Assembly: GCF_009208585.1 (NCBI RefSeq)
Contig: NZ_WFLN01000007.1
Location: 1-64,000, forward strand
Origin: Fluviispira multicolorata
GTDB taxonomy: Bacteria; Bdellovibrionota_B; Oligoflexia; Silvanigrellales; Silvanigrellaceae
Direction of reading: 5' to 3'
Length of the DNA: 64,000 nt
The notes beneath the pieces are model-generated. The model saw nothing but the letters and a program-made list of their open reading frames with translations, was not told the DNA's origin and made no database searches. Shown piece by piece: positions 20,986 through 29,424 of this stretch. Position numbers and translations under genes: made by a program. Each line of letters starts with the position of its first letter. The first letter of the stretch is position 1.

Positions 20986-21727
20986 TAAATATTCAAGACA
21001 AATTTCACTCCCATTTGTAGGTGTCTTTGGACAAGAAAAAATTAAAAATACAAAAGTTGTGGTTATTGGAGCTGGGGCTTTAGGGCATAGTACTTCAATT
21101 TATCTTGCTGCTTCAGGTGTTGGAGATATTACTATTTTTGATCAAGATATTGTTGAAGAATCAAACCTGTCGAGACAGATCTGCTTTACAGAGCAGGACA
21201 TCGGGAAACCTAAGGCGGAGTGTCTTACAAGACATCTTAAAGAACTCTATTCAGACATCAATTTTCGCTTTTTCAATCGGAAATTTTCTGTGGAGGAAAG
21301 TAATTTATTACCATATAACTGTAACATTATGATAAATGCGAGCGATAATTATAAGGCAAGGCGAGCAATTAATCAGGTGAGTTTGCAAAAGAATATTCCA
21401 TGGATAGATATTGGAATTTTTAAAACACAAGGGCATTTCTGTTTATTTAAACCAGGTTTAGGCTGTTATGAATGCATATTTCCAGATGTTTTCGATTCAA
21501 CAGAAAATTGTTCTTTATCTGGAGTTTTATCTCCCATCTGTGGTATAATTGGTTCTTTTGCAGCAAATGAAGTTGTTAAGTTCATACTGGAAAAATATTC
21601 AAAAGTTGTGAACCATTTTTTTAGTTTTGAATTCCTAGGAAATGATTTTAAAAAATTTTATTGGAAAAAAAATATGGATTGTCCTTCATGCAATAGATTT
21701 TTGAATTTAAATGAACTTAATAAATAA
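20975..21727 (+). CDS. thiF: ThiF/MoeB-type adenylyltransferase
   Basis: This E1-like enzyme activates the C-terminus of ThiS by adenylation. The 250-aa protein shows the nucleotide-binding VVVIGAGALGHSTSIYLA, the DxDxVexSNLsRQ-like stretch (DQDIVEESNLSRQICFT), and the zinc cysteines CYECIF and CPSC. A MoeB role in molybdopterin synthesis is the main alternative, but its place at the end of the thi operon argues for ThiF. After its stop the sequence becomes degraded. Confidence 0.9.
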   Translation: MNFNKYSRQISLPFVGVFGQEKIKNTKVVVIGAGALGHSTSIYLAASGVGDITIFDQDIVEESNLSRQICFTEQDIGKPKAECLTRHLKELYSDINFRFFNRKFSVEESNLLPYNCNIMINASDNYKARRAINQVSLQKNIPWIDIGIFKTQGHFCLFKPGLGCYECIFPDVFDSTENCSLSGVLSPICGIIGSFAANEVVKFILEKYSKVVNHFFSFEFLGNDFKKFYWKKNMDCPSCNRFLNLNELNK

Positions 21728-22640
21728 TTATTTTTTGATCGTAACCTCTATTTGAATTTGACCCTTTTCCATAAAGAAAAAGGGAATGAATAGACAAATT
21801 AACTGCGCTTCGAAAGGAGTTTAAGTATGACTAGAGGTGCATTAAAATAAAAGAATAATATAGAATAAATTCTAGCTGAAATTAAAAAAAGAGAATAAAT
21901 AAAAAAAATATATTCGATAATGAAATTGAATGTTCTTGTCCTTCCTAAAAATCAAGTGCAATGAACAAATCATACAGGCACTTGAAAAATAGTAACTCTA
22001 CATTCAAATGCAAGATGGTGTTTGGCTTCCTTGCTGGATAATTGCAACTAGAATAGGTTTTTTTAAAAATCTCTCCCAGCTCTTTTGGTGCCTTTAAATA
22101 TTTGCAATAGAGCCTCTGCTATCCTAGCAAATGAAAATTCAGAAAAAATAAATGCTATTTGAAGTATTGATCAAAATGGGGATACATTATTTATGACTTA
22201 TGAAGGCAATACAGATTCTGAAGTTGATATTAAATACATTGATATACAAAATTAGAATTTCATAGCGCAGTAGAATTATAGCTAAATAAATTAGGAAATG
22301 AGCCTACATTACTTAAATTGTTTTTTAAAAAAAATGAACTTCGTTTTATTGATTTTTTTTCTCCTTTAAAATTTAACTCTGAGGAGAATATCGCTGAGTA
22401 GTAAATTCAAAAAGCTGACATCTTCGATGCATGGGTCAATAAGTAACCAATTTGTCTTTATGAAGTTTGAATTTTTTAATAAATATTAACGAAAGTTTGG
22501 TTTAAGAAATCATCAAAATATTATTCATTGAAAATGATGCTATAAGTATTAAATAAAATACACAAATAAAAGAGATGTGGTTAATTGTAAAGTTTTGAGG
22601 GAAATAAAGTAAGTAAAATTATAAAAATAATCTTCCAAAG
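21728..22640. other. Degraded, gene-poor region with fragments
   Basis: No intact gene is visible. Short interrupted plus-strand frames remain, for example SIDQNGDTLFMTYEGN at about 22160-22210, a segment NELRFIDFFSP near 22340, and IQKADIFDAWVN near 22410, all broken by stops. They may be parts of one dead gene behind an IS6-like end at 22089-22116. I could not name the gene. Confidence 0.5.
22089..22116 (-). repeat. IS6-family-like terminal repeat, copy 1
   Basis: Read on the minus strand from 22114 the sequence is GGCTCTATTGCAAATATTT followed by AAAGGCA. This resembles the ends of IS6/IS26-family elements, which begin GG(C/T)NCTGTTGCAAA. The tip points right, so any element would have lain to the left. 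No transposase remains. Confidence 0.6.
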
Positions 22641-22663
22641 TAAGGATACTTAGACTAATTTTT

Positions 22664-23929
22664 TTATTTAAAGTTTCGTTTATATATTCTTGTCCATTTT
22701 ATATTAATTCTTGATTTACAAATGAAAGCGAAAAATATTAGAAAAAATGGAATATAAATTAATACAACTGGATTTATATAATTAACTAAAATACCTGTTG
22801 TTACAGAAATAAAAGCCATAGAGAATGTCAATATCTGATATTGCTTTGAGCTTGCCAATCCAATTTCGTCAGATGAAAAATATTTTTGAAAAGCATACAT
22901 ACCTAAAGAAAAAATAATATTCGAAAATATATGAGCAAAAATTATTATTAATAAAGATAAAAATAAATAGTTACTAAAATACAAGAAAGTATATAATAGC
23001 AAAAATAAAAACATTAATAAAAAAAATAACATTTTATTACTATAAATTTTATTAAACATATTTCTCTTAATAATCAATGGGCCGCACATCTGACCAATTG
23101 ATTTGCTTAAAATAAATAATATTGCCGGCGTTAGAATGTAATTAAATACAGTCACATTTGAACCAAATTTATTCCCAATTATAGGTAATAATGAAATTGA
23201 TGGCGTTGTTATTATCGCAATATATATCATCATAAAAAAAGCATATCTTTTTTTATGATGCATATTTTTAAAATAAAATAAATAACTAGTAAAAAATTTA
23301 TATTTATTTATTTTATCTGTTAATATAATTTTTGAGACTCTTTGAGTTAGATCTCTTTTGAGACAAAAAGCTAATGAAAAAATCATAAATGATAATATAT
23401 AGCATATCATATTTATAACCAAATATTTTTGTGTATTAAATAAATTATAAACAATAGATCCAATTCCAGTTCCTATTATAGTATTAACTGAAAAAACATA
23501 AACATCAAACTTTGCGGCTAGTGGTAGCATTTCATCATTTATAAAGACACGCTTTATGTATATTTGAAATGGCGGATAACATAATCCAGCAATAAAGGAT
23601 GAAAAAAATTCTGCTGAAATTAGAAACACGATCTGATGGTAAGTAGCTACTATTAAAGGAATAATTAAGGAAATAAATCCAATAATTTGAGCACCTAAAA
23701 TTAAATATATTATCTTAAATTTAAAAGTAAAATAACTTCCAAGTCTACTTGAAAAGAGTCCAGGAAAAACTGCTAAAGAAAAAGCGATTGTAAAATATAC
23801 TGGATTGGCATTTAATTTTACCAACTCTCCATAAACAGCGACTTGAGTAAAACCGATCCCAATTTGCATAATTAAACTGGCTAATAAAAAATAAATAAAA
23901 TAGAAATTATTTCTTAAAAAATTTATCAT
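22664..23929 (-). CDS. Major facilitator superfamily transporter
   Basis: A 421-aa membrane protein with about 12 hydrophobic helices. The first loop (VYGELVKLNANPVYFTIAFS...RLGSYFTFKF) and the conserved GLCYPPFQIYIKRVF stretch fit an MFS exporter of the enterobactin/macrolide efflux type. The frame is intact, with AGGA before the ATG. It follows, with a gap of only 9 bases, a 2-oxoglutarate-oxygenase fragment on the same strand and lies among pseudogenes, so it may be the survivor of an older biosynthetic or resistance locus. The substrate is unknown. Confidence 0.7.
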   Translation of the reverse strand: MINFLRNNFYFIYFLLASLIMQIGIGFTQVAVYGELVKLNANPVYFTIAFSLAVFPGLFSSRLGSYFTFKFKIIYLILGAQIIGFISLIIPLIVATYHQIVFLISAEFFSSFIAGLCYPPFQIYIKRVFINDEMLPLAAKFDVYVFSVNTIIGTGIGSIVYNLFNTQKYLVINMICYILSFMIFSLAFCLKRDLTQRVSKIILTDKINKYKFFTSYLFYFKNMHHKKRYAFFMMIYIAIITTPSISLLPIIGNKFGSNVTVFNYILTPAILFILSKSIGQMCGPLIIKRNMFNKIYSNKMLFFLLMFLFLLLYTFLYFSNYLFLSLLIIIFAHIFSNIIFSLGMYAFQKYFSSDEIGLASSKQYQILTFSMAFISVTTGILVNYINPVVLIYIPFFLIFFAFICKSRINIKWTRIYKRNFK

Positions 23930-23938
23930 AATATATTC

Positions 23939-24217
23939 CTAATTAACATTTTTTACAAGATCAAAATCTACTATAATAGCAAGGCGTTGCCAATTATGCT
24001 TAATTTTTTTTACACTATGCCAAGAATGTTCCGATATTTCAAAGCTAAAAAATGTGTTGAATTCTGGATTAATAATATCATAGATTTTAAAATCACCAGA
24101 TATTAAATTCTTTTCATATATAACAAGCTCCCCCTCAGATAAGTATGTCCAATCTCTTGAAATATAAAAAATCACTGTAAAATCTCTATTTTGATTAAAA
24201 TCTGTATGAGGAAGCAA
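23939..24217 (-). pseudogene. Fe(II)/2-oxoglutarate oxygenase, C-terminal fragment
   Basis: The 92-aa frame contains LLPHTDFNQNRDFTVIFYIS with the iron-binding HxD, GELVIYE, and HSWHSVKKI with the likely distal histidine, as in prolyl-4-hydroxylase-like enzymes. An in-frame stop lies shortly upstream of the first possible start, and the N-terminal half of the fold is missing. It is therefore probably a broken gene, although the iron-binding residues survive. It sits just before the MFS gene on the same strand. Confidence 0.55.
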
Positions 24218-24316
24218 TCTTTTACTATTCGTTTTAATACCTGCTTTTTAAACAGGCAAACATGAAAGAGAATTTCATATTATGGAATAATATAACGAAA
24301 CAAAATCCTATTTTGG

Positions 24317-24985
24317 AGAGTAGCGAGATTTTTGGAGGAATCAAGATTTTATAAAATTAATGTCAAACCGTTTAAATTTTAATATGGTGAATTCCGTATT
24401 AGATGTCAGTTGTGGAGTTGGGCATTGGGGTTGGATATTCATGCCTTTTTTTCCTGAATCAACTTTACTTTCTCGAATTAATATGGGAAAAATATCTATT
24501 TTAAAAGAAAACTCTTTTCTTTTGCTCAAGTAAATGGAATTGAAAACGTTGTTTTTACTTTGCTGCCCGTGCAGAAAACATCTCATTTCCAAGTAACAGC
24601 TTTGATATGGTAACATGTTAAACAATGGTTAAAAAATTAAATTTATCGCATATTAATGTTTACCAATCTGACAAGGCTTCTTCTTATCTTCCGCCCTATG
24701 AAACAGACGAACAAAAAGCAAATGTAATGCAAGTCTGTGGAAATGAGAAAGCTAAAAATATTATCTTGCTGACGGAGGCACTAAAGAAGATTTTAATTCT
24801 CATTGGGGATTCTTAAGAAATGAGGATATAAAATTCAAAGAACGAATTTTTGAAAAAAATTTTACATTGCAGGTGGTTCATTCACTACTATACTTAATAT
24901 TTGGAAGAAAATAATTTACAATTTTGATAAATATATTTTAGACACTAAGCTTAAAACTCCCGCTGATACATTAATTGAGCAATGG
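24317..24985 (+). pseudogene. SAM-dependent methyltransferase pseudogene
   Basis: A class I methyltransferase can be read only by changing frame several times. The SAM motif SVLDVSCGVGHWG is at about 24390. Further on are NGIENVVF, ENISFPSNSFDMVTC (24572-24620, then a stop), KEDFNSHWGFLRNEDIKFKE (24784-24840) and LNIWKKIIYNFDKY. At least three frameshifts or stops break it. Its end runs straight into an IS6-like repeat at 24986, so it is also truncated. Confidence 0.6.
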
Positions 24986-25010
24986 GATTTAAATATTTGC
25001 AACAGAGCCT
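24986..25010 (-). repeat. IS6-family-like terminal repeat, copy 2
   Basis: This contains the same motif as the repeats at 22089 and 25026 (minus strand: GGCTCTGTTGCAAATATTTA), with the tip facing right. It lies directly on the end of the methyltransferase pseudogene, only 16 bases before the third copy. Confidence 0.6.
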
Positions 25011-25025
25011 ATGCTTTCCTTTTTT

Positions 25026-25056
25026 TGTTGCCTTTAAATATTTGCAACAGAGCTCG
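25026..25056 (-). repeat. Left 31-bp inverted repeat bounding the dda-like module (IS6-like end)
   Basis: The reverse complement of these 31 bases matches 37123-37153 in 29 positions. The core GCAAATATTTAAAGG and the tip GAGCTCTGTTG are IS6-like. Tip orientation puts the biosynthetic genes on the outer side of the former element, as in a composite transposon that has lost its transposases. Confidence 0.7.
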
Positions 25057-25167
25057 TTTTATTCTATGGTATGCGAATCTATATAATTTAAATTTTATTG
25101 CAAAAATAGATATCAATTATGCGTCTATTATTGTCATGACGATTATTAAAACTATAAAGGAGGGAAA

Positions 25168-26151
25168 GTGTTCCTAGAAAACCTTAATTCAAAACTAGAG
25201 TCTTTACAATCTCTTGTTGGGAATACGCCACTAAAACTTCTTAGATTTAAAGGGCTAAATCTTTTCGCGAAGCTCGAGTTTATGAATCCCGTTGGTAGTG
25301 TTAAGGATCGCCCAGCTTTGCGAATCCTTTATCGTGCACTTCAAGCCGGAAAAATAAACGAAAAGACACTGATTGTGGAATCCTCTTCGGGAAACTTTGC
25401 TTCTGCGTTAGCCATTTATTGTCGAGAACTTGGTTTGAATTTCATTCCGATAATCGATCCCAATATCTCAAGTTGCTACGAGGACTTTTTACGTATCACT
25501 TGCGATGAAGTTATTAAAGTTCAAGAACGAGACGAAACAGGTGGTTATCTTCTTACACGTCTTGCGGCAGTAAGACGTATTTGCTCCAATACTCCAAATA
25601 ATTTCTGGCCAAATCAATATGAGAATATTGAATGCATGTGGGCACATTATTTTGGTGGTGGAGCTGAACTTGTTCGTGATCTTCCAAAACTTGATTACGT
25701 GTTTCTTGGTGTGAGCTCTGGTGGCACAATATCCGGTATTTCTCGTCGTTTAAAAGAGGATTTTCCTGATTGCAAGGTTGTAGCAGTTGATGTTGAAGGC
25801 TCTGTCATTTTCGGAGGGCCTGCTAGCAAACGCTATATCCCAGGTATTGGTGCGAGTTTAAGACCTAGCCTTCTGAATGAGGCGAAGATTGATGAAGTTG
25901 TATATGTGACGGAGCGAGCCAGTGTGGATGGGTGTCTTGAGTTATTGCATCAGCATGGTCTTTTTGTGGGAGGGTCTACAGGAAGTGTTTATGCAGCTAT
26001 AAAAAGTTATTTTTCAAATCGTTTGCCAATGGCTAAAATTCCCACTGTCGCTTTCCTTTGTGCAGATCGCGGAACAGCTTATTTGGATAAAGTTTTTAAC
26101 TCGAAATGGGTAGAATCAACTTACCCTTCAAAAAGGGAATGCTACCAATGA
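25168..26151 (+). CDS. ddaA: DdaA/SbnA-like synthase for 2,3-diaminopropionate (PLP)
   Basis: A cysteine-synthase-fold PLP enzyme of 327 aa. SbnA and DdaA-type enzymes condense O-phospho-L-serine with glutamate to N-(1-amino-1-carboxyl-2-ethyl)-glutamate, the precursor of 2,3-diaminopropionate. The PLP lysine is K46 in NPVGSVKDRPALRI; SSSGNFASALA binds the substrate and GVSSGGTISG the phosphate of PLP. The segment PGIGASLRPSLL takes the place of SbnA's specificity loop. The start is GTG 25168 behind AAGGAGGGAAA. Its TGA overlaps the next ATG (ATGA). Ordinary O-acetylserine sulfhydrylase is the alternative, but the neighbours decide for DdaA. Confidence 0.88.
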   Translation: MFLENLNSKLESLQSLVGNTPLKLLRFKGLNLFAKLEFMNPVGSVKDRPALRILYRALQAGKINEKTLIVESSSGNFASALAIYCRELGLNFIPIIDPNISSCYEDFLRITCDEVIKVQERDETGGYLLTRLAAVRRICSNTPNNFWPNQYENIECMWAHYFGGGAELVRDLPKLDYVFLGVSSGGTISGISRRLKEDFPDCKVVAVDVEGSVIFGGPASKRYIPGIGASLRPSLLNEAKIDEVVYVTERASVDGCLELLHQHGLFVGGSTGSVYAAIKSYFSNRLPMAKIPTVAFLCADRGTAYLDKVFNSKWVESTYPSKRECYQ

Positions 26152-27215
26152 ATCGTCATAAGTGTCGATTCCAACCATTTATCCCGCATTCTCAAGAAGT
26201 TCGGGGCTATCCACTCTGTGAGAGTCCCAGTTATATCGTTCATCGCTACAATCTTGAATTTCGTTCACAGCATGGATTGATTGTTGCATTGGATTTAGCA
26301 TCATCAAAGGGGAATCCTCCGCTTCCTCACGAGAAAACGAGGACTAAAAAGGTTGAAGAACTTAAGAGACACTTTTCTATGAGTGAATGGGATGAAAACA
26401 TCATTATGCTCATAACCCGTTGGGGTGACAAACTATCTCAAGCATGTAGAGCCGTTGCTTCAAAAAGTGAACCTATTATTACAAAAAGTGGACAGTTTGG
26501 AAAAGAAGAGTTTTTTCTTGTTAATGATTCTTGCGTAAACGCTGAAATCTCTAATCTGCTTAACGAGATTGGTGATATTGTGATTGCAGATGGTCACCAT
26601 CGTGTTGAAGCTCTTCGATGTTCACTCGCAGAATCTGAGTTTCCAGAACAAGATACACAAATCCTAGCATTGTTGTTACCCGAAACTGAAATCTCAGTTC
26701 TCAGTTACAATCGAATTGTTAAGCTTCAACACGGGGTAGAACTTGATGAAATGATTACATTTTTAAGGGAGCGGTTTCAAATGAGATCCGTATCTCCTGT
26801 AACGAATTCTTCTAATATATTTGGTGACGAGATTCTCATCGTTAGTGCACTTGGTTTTTTTACATTAAGACTTCCTGATGAAGAAAAAATGAAACCCTCG
26901 CTTTCACACCGTCTCCAAGAAGAGATTCTCATACCCTATTTTGAATTAAATGATCCTGAAACGAGCGATCGAATTGAATTTGTACAGGGAGATTTGAACA
27001 CTCATTCTCTCTCAACTTATATTGAGAATAATCATGATCGGATAGCTTTTATATTGCCACCTCCTTCACTTGAAGAAATTTTCAAGTGTGCGCAATGGAA
27101 TTCACTCTATCCTCCACATTCCACTTATTTTCCTTTGAAACCAGCTAGTTTCTTGATTCGTGAACGTCAATTTATGGCAAGAAAATCGAACCTTTCACAA
27201 CCGCAGAGAGAGTAA
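26148..27215 (+). CDS. DUF1015 family protein, candidate L-serine kinase feeding DdaA
   Basis: The 355-aa protein belongs to DUF1015: FIPHSQEVRG and SPSYIVHR near the start, the motif IADGHHRVEALRC near residue 145, and a C-terminal PPPSLEEIF...PHSTYFPLKP. The motif resembles the ParB/sulfiredoxin-like active site of SbnI and archaeal SerK, which phosphorylate free serine. Since DdaA/SbnA enzymes use O-phosphoserine, this protein may supply it; that is inference from family likeness and position. Start 26148 is chosen because it overlaps the ddaA stop as ATGA and AAGGGA lies 8 bases before; upstream in-frame ATGs exist at 26106 and 26139. It is not among the nine genes of the Pantoea dda cluster as I know it. 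Confidence 0.75.
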   Translation: MNRHKCRFQPFIPHSQEVRGYPLCESPSYIVHRYNLEFRSQHGLIVALDLASSKGNPPLPHEKTRTKKVEELKRHFSMSEWDENIIMLITRWGDKLSQACRAVASKSEPIITKSGQFGKEEFFLVNDSCVNAEISNLLNEIGDIVIADGHHRVEALRCSLAESEFPEQDTQILALLLPETEISVLSYNRIVKLQHGVELDEMITFLRERFQMRSVSPVTNSSNIFGDEILIVSALGFFTLRLPDEEKMKPSLSHRLQEEILIPYFELNDPETSDRIEFVQGDLNTHSLSTYIENNHDRIAFILPPPSLEEIFKCAQWNSLYPPHSTYFPLKPASFLIRERQFMARKSNLSQPQRE

Positions 27216-27396
27216 AAATATATAAGTTTATTGAGATTATTTCTAGTTACTACTGGTTTTTTGATGGGCTTTACTCGCTTCTTCCGCCGTTATTCCCTCA
27301 AGACCAAGCTGATCGCTGTTGATTCGATAGAGTCTGTCACCTTTGGTTCCAGTTGGAAAATGACCGAAAGAAATATCGATATGTAAGGAAATAAAT
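27216..27396 (-). other. Spacer with a minus-strand coding remnant
   Basis: The gap between the DUF1015 gene and ddaB contains, on the minus strand, an ORF end reading FPTGTKGDRLYRINSDQLG and ending at 27243. It looks like the C-terminus of a lost gene and could be from a mobile element, but I do not recognise it. The gap coincides with the shift from intermediate to high G+C. Confidence 0.35.
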
Positions 27397-28431
27397 ATGT
27401 TTAACAGAGAGATAAATTTTGAAGTGATTACGGGAGATTTTATCAATAAAGTCATCGAAACCTCCCGACGGGACATTATCGAGCTGGTTCGCCAAAGCTA
27501 TCTGACTCACCATCAGGGGAAAACAGAGAACCCAGACAGTTATTTCCTACGTTTTAAAAATAAACCGGAAGCAAGAATCATCGCGTTGCCAGCGGCCATC
27601 GATAATCCTGAGTCTGACATTTCTGTTTCCGGCATTAAGTGGATAGCAAGTTATCCACGAAATATCGAAGCTAACTTGCAGCGAGCATCGGCGGTAATTT
27701 TGTTGAATGACTATAGGACAGGGTATCCGTTCTCATGTCTAGAAGCATCACAAATCAGCGCGGCGCGAACTGCAGCTTCCGCGGTATTGGCAGCTAATTA
27801 TCTTGGGCCAAGCGGTAAACGAGCTAAGAGTCTGTCGGTAATTGGCAGCGGCCTAATAGCCCGAACTATCCTGTCATTTTTCAAGGATGAAGGTTGGCAG
27901 TTTGATAACGTATTGATTTACGATATCTCTGAAGAATATCGCGACGCATTTATCAGAAATACCAAAGCAAAAGCGCTCTATCCTGTACGAGCAGCTAAGG
28001 ACCAGGCTGAAGCGTTGTCCGCCGACATTGTTATTTTCGCCACGACAGCAGCATCACCATATGTAACAGATGAACGTACATTTGCAGCTCATCAATTTGT
28101 GCTTAATATTTCCTTGCGTGATCTTTCCCCAGAAATAATTCACGCTCACAACAACGTGTTAGACGATGTTGAACATTGCATGAAAGCTAATACTTCACCG
28201 CATCTAGCTGAGCAAAAATATGGACACCGTCTTTTCATCAACGGCACTTTGGCACAATTCATAAACGGTGAGATAAAACTCGATAAAACTAAAGCCACTC
28301 TGTTTTCGCCCTTCGGGTTGGGCGTGCTTGATTTGAGTCTGGCAATGTTTATTTATCGTCATAACCAACAAGCGCCAGGACGACACATCATTCCAAGTTT
28401 CTTCCCTGACACTCAATGTTGGAGTCTTTAA
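27397..28431 (+). CDS. ddaB: DdaB/SbnB-like dehydrogenase for 2,3-diaminopropionate
   Basis: A 344-aa member of the ornithine cyclodeaminase/mu-crystallin family. SbnB-type enzymes oxidatively split the DdaA/SbnA product with NAD to release L-2,3-diaminopropionate and 2-oxoglutarate. Typical segments are SGIKWIASYPRNIEANLQRA, NDYRTGYPFSCLEAS, SAARTAASAVLAA, and the Rossmann motif SVIGSGLIART near residue 150. AAGGAAAT precedes the ATG. From here on the base composition is markedly richer in G+C than the host. Its stop is 3 bases before ddaC. Confidence 0.9.
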   Translation: MFNREINFEVITGDFINKVIETSRRDIIELVRQSYLTHHQGKTENPDSYFLRFKNKPEARIIALPAAIDNPESDISVSGIKWIASYPRNIEANLQRASAVILLNDYRTGYPFSCLEASQISAARTAASAVLAANYLGPSGKRAKSLSVIGSGLIARTILSFFKDEGWQFDNVLIYDISEEYRDAFIRNTKAKALYPVRAAKDQAEALSADIVIFATTAASPYVTDERTFAAHQFVLNISLRDLSPEIIHAHNNVLDDVEHCMKANTSPHLAEQKYGHRLFINGTLAQFINGEIKLDKTKATLFSPFGLGVLDLSLAMFIYRHNQQAPGRHIIPSFFPDTQCWSL

Positions 28432-28434
28432 TTA

Positions 28435-29424
28435 ATGAATAATCATTATAATGTCCAGCCTTTGGTCGGCGGTGCTTCACATGTTTTTCTGGTGACAGCC
28501 AATAATAGCGAAGCGTCCATTGCTGGTTTTTTTCGAAATCGCAATATCGATGAGATTTTGGCTGAGAAGGGTGCATTGCTCTTTCGTGGTTTCCCTATCA
28601 AAGAGGATCAGGATTTCAGCCGGTTAGTAAGCTTCCTAGCGCAAGAAGAACTGACTTATCAGGAACGTTCGACTCAGCGAAAGAAGACTGCTAAGGGTGT
28701 TTATACAAGCACAGAATATCCAGCGGCGAAAACTATTGCAAACCATAGTGAAAATGCATTTCAAAGCGTGGTTCCGGGTAAGATCTTGTTCTATGCTCAT
28801 CAAGCTGCACTCAAGGGAGGAGAAACCCCTATTGCTGATAATGCTAAGGTTCTAGCGCTCATTGATGAATATATAGTGGACAGTTTCCGGCAGAAAGGTA
28901 TTCGCTATCTACGTAATTTTGATGGAGGTTTTGACCTTTCCTGGCAAGAGGCTTTTCAGACAGAGAGTAAGGCCGAGGTTGAGTCTTACTGTAAAAAAAA
29001 TGTAATTGATTACGAGTGGTTGTCCGACAGCCATCTGCGCACTTCTCAGTATCGTAGTGCTACGCGCAAACATCCCCTAACGGGTAAAGAGATGTGGTTT
29101 AACCAACTGCATTTGTTCCATATCACCAACTTGGAGTTGCCGATTCGGCAGGCATTGCTCGCTAGCCTAGGTCGGGATTTGTTGCCGCGCCACGTGGTGT
29201 ATGGTACTGGGGAAGAAATCCCTGATGAAGTGGTAGACCATATTCGGAAAGTATTAGTTCAGGCGGAATTGGTCTTCCCTTGGCAAACCGGAGACGTACT
29301 GATTGCGGACAATATTCTAGTCAGCCATGGGCGCAAGCCTTTTGAAGGGGAACGGTCAATACGGGTTGCCCTGATCGATCCCGTTTACCCTTCAGCAGAG
29401 GAGAACGCTTATGCTAACCGTTGA
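28435..29424 (+). CDS. ddaC: DdaC-like Fe(II)/2-oxoglutarate epoxidase
   Basis: A TauD/SyrP-like dioxygenase of 329 aa. In dapdiamide synthesis DdaC epoxidises the fumaramoyl double bond of Nβ-fumaramoyl-DAP while it is tethered to DdaD. The iron ligands are visible: H104 and E106 in IANHSENAF, and H298 in NILVSHGRKPFEGERS with the following arginine for 2-oxoglutarate. The opening GALLFRGFPI is also typical. It overlaps ddaD by 14 bases. A hydroxylase role would be the alternative without the neighbours. Confidence 0.88.
   Translation: MNNHYNVQPLVGGASHVFLVTANNSEASIAGFFRNRNIDEILAEKGALLFRGFPIKEDQDFSRLVSFLAQEELTYQERSTQRKKTAKGVYTSTEYPAAKTIANHSENAFQSVVPGKILFYAHQAALKGGETPIADNAKVLALIDEYIVDSFRQKGIRYLRNFDGGFDLSWQEAFQTESKAEVESYCKKNVIDYEWLSDSHLRTSQYRSATRKHPLTGKEMWFNQLHLFHITNLELPIRQALLASLGRDLLPRHVVYGTGEEIPDEVVDHIRKVLVQAELVFPWQTGDVLIADNILVSHGRKPFEGERSIRVALIDPVYPSAEENAYANR

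Noticed and set aside
24625..24816. 63-aa ORF as an independent gene
   Set aside because: Its sequence is the middle part of the frameshifted methyltransferase and has no start signals of its own.
25168..28431. SbnA/SbnB-like pair as part of a staphyloferrin B siderophore cluster
   Set aside because: No NIS synthetase (IucA/IucC type), decarboxylase or citrate synthase follows. The downstream gene order instead fits dapdiamide.
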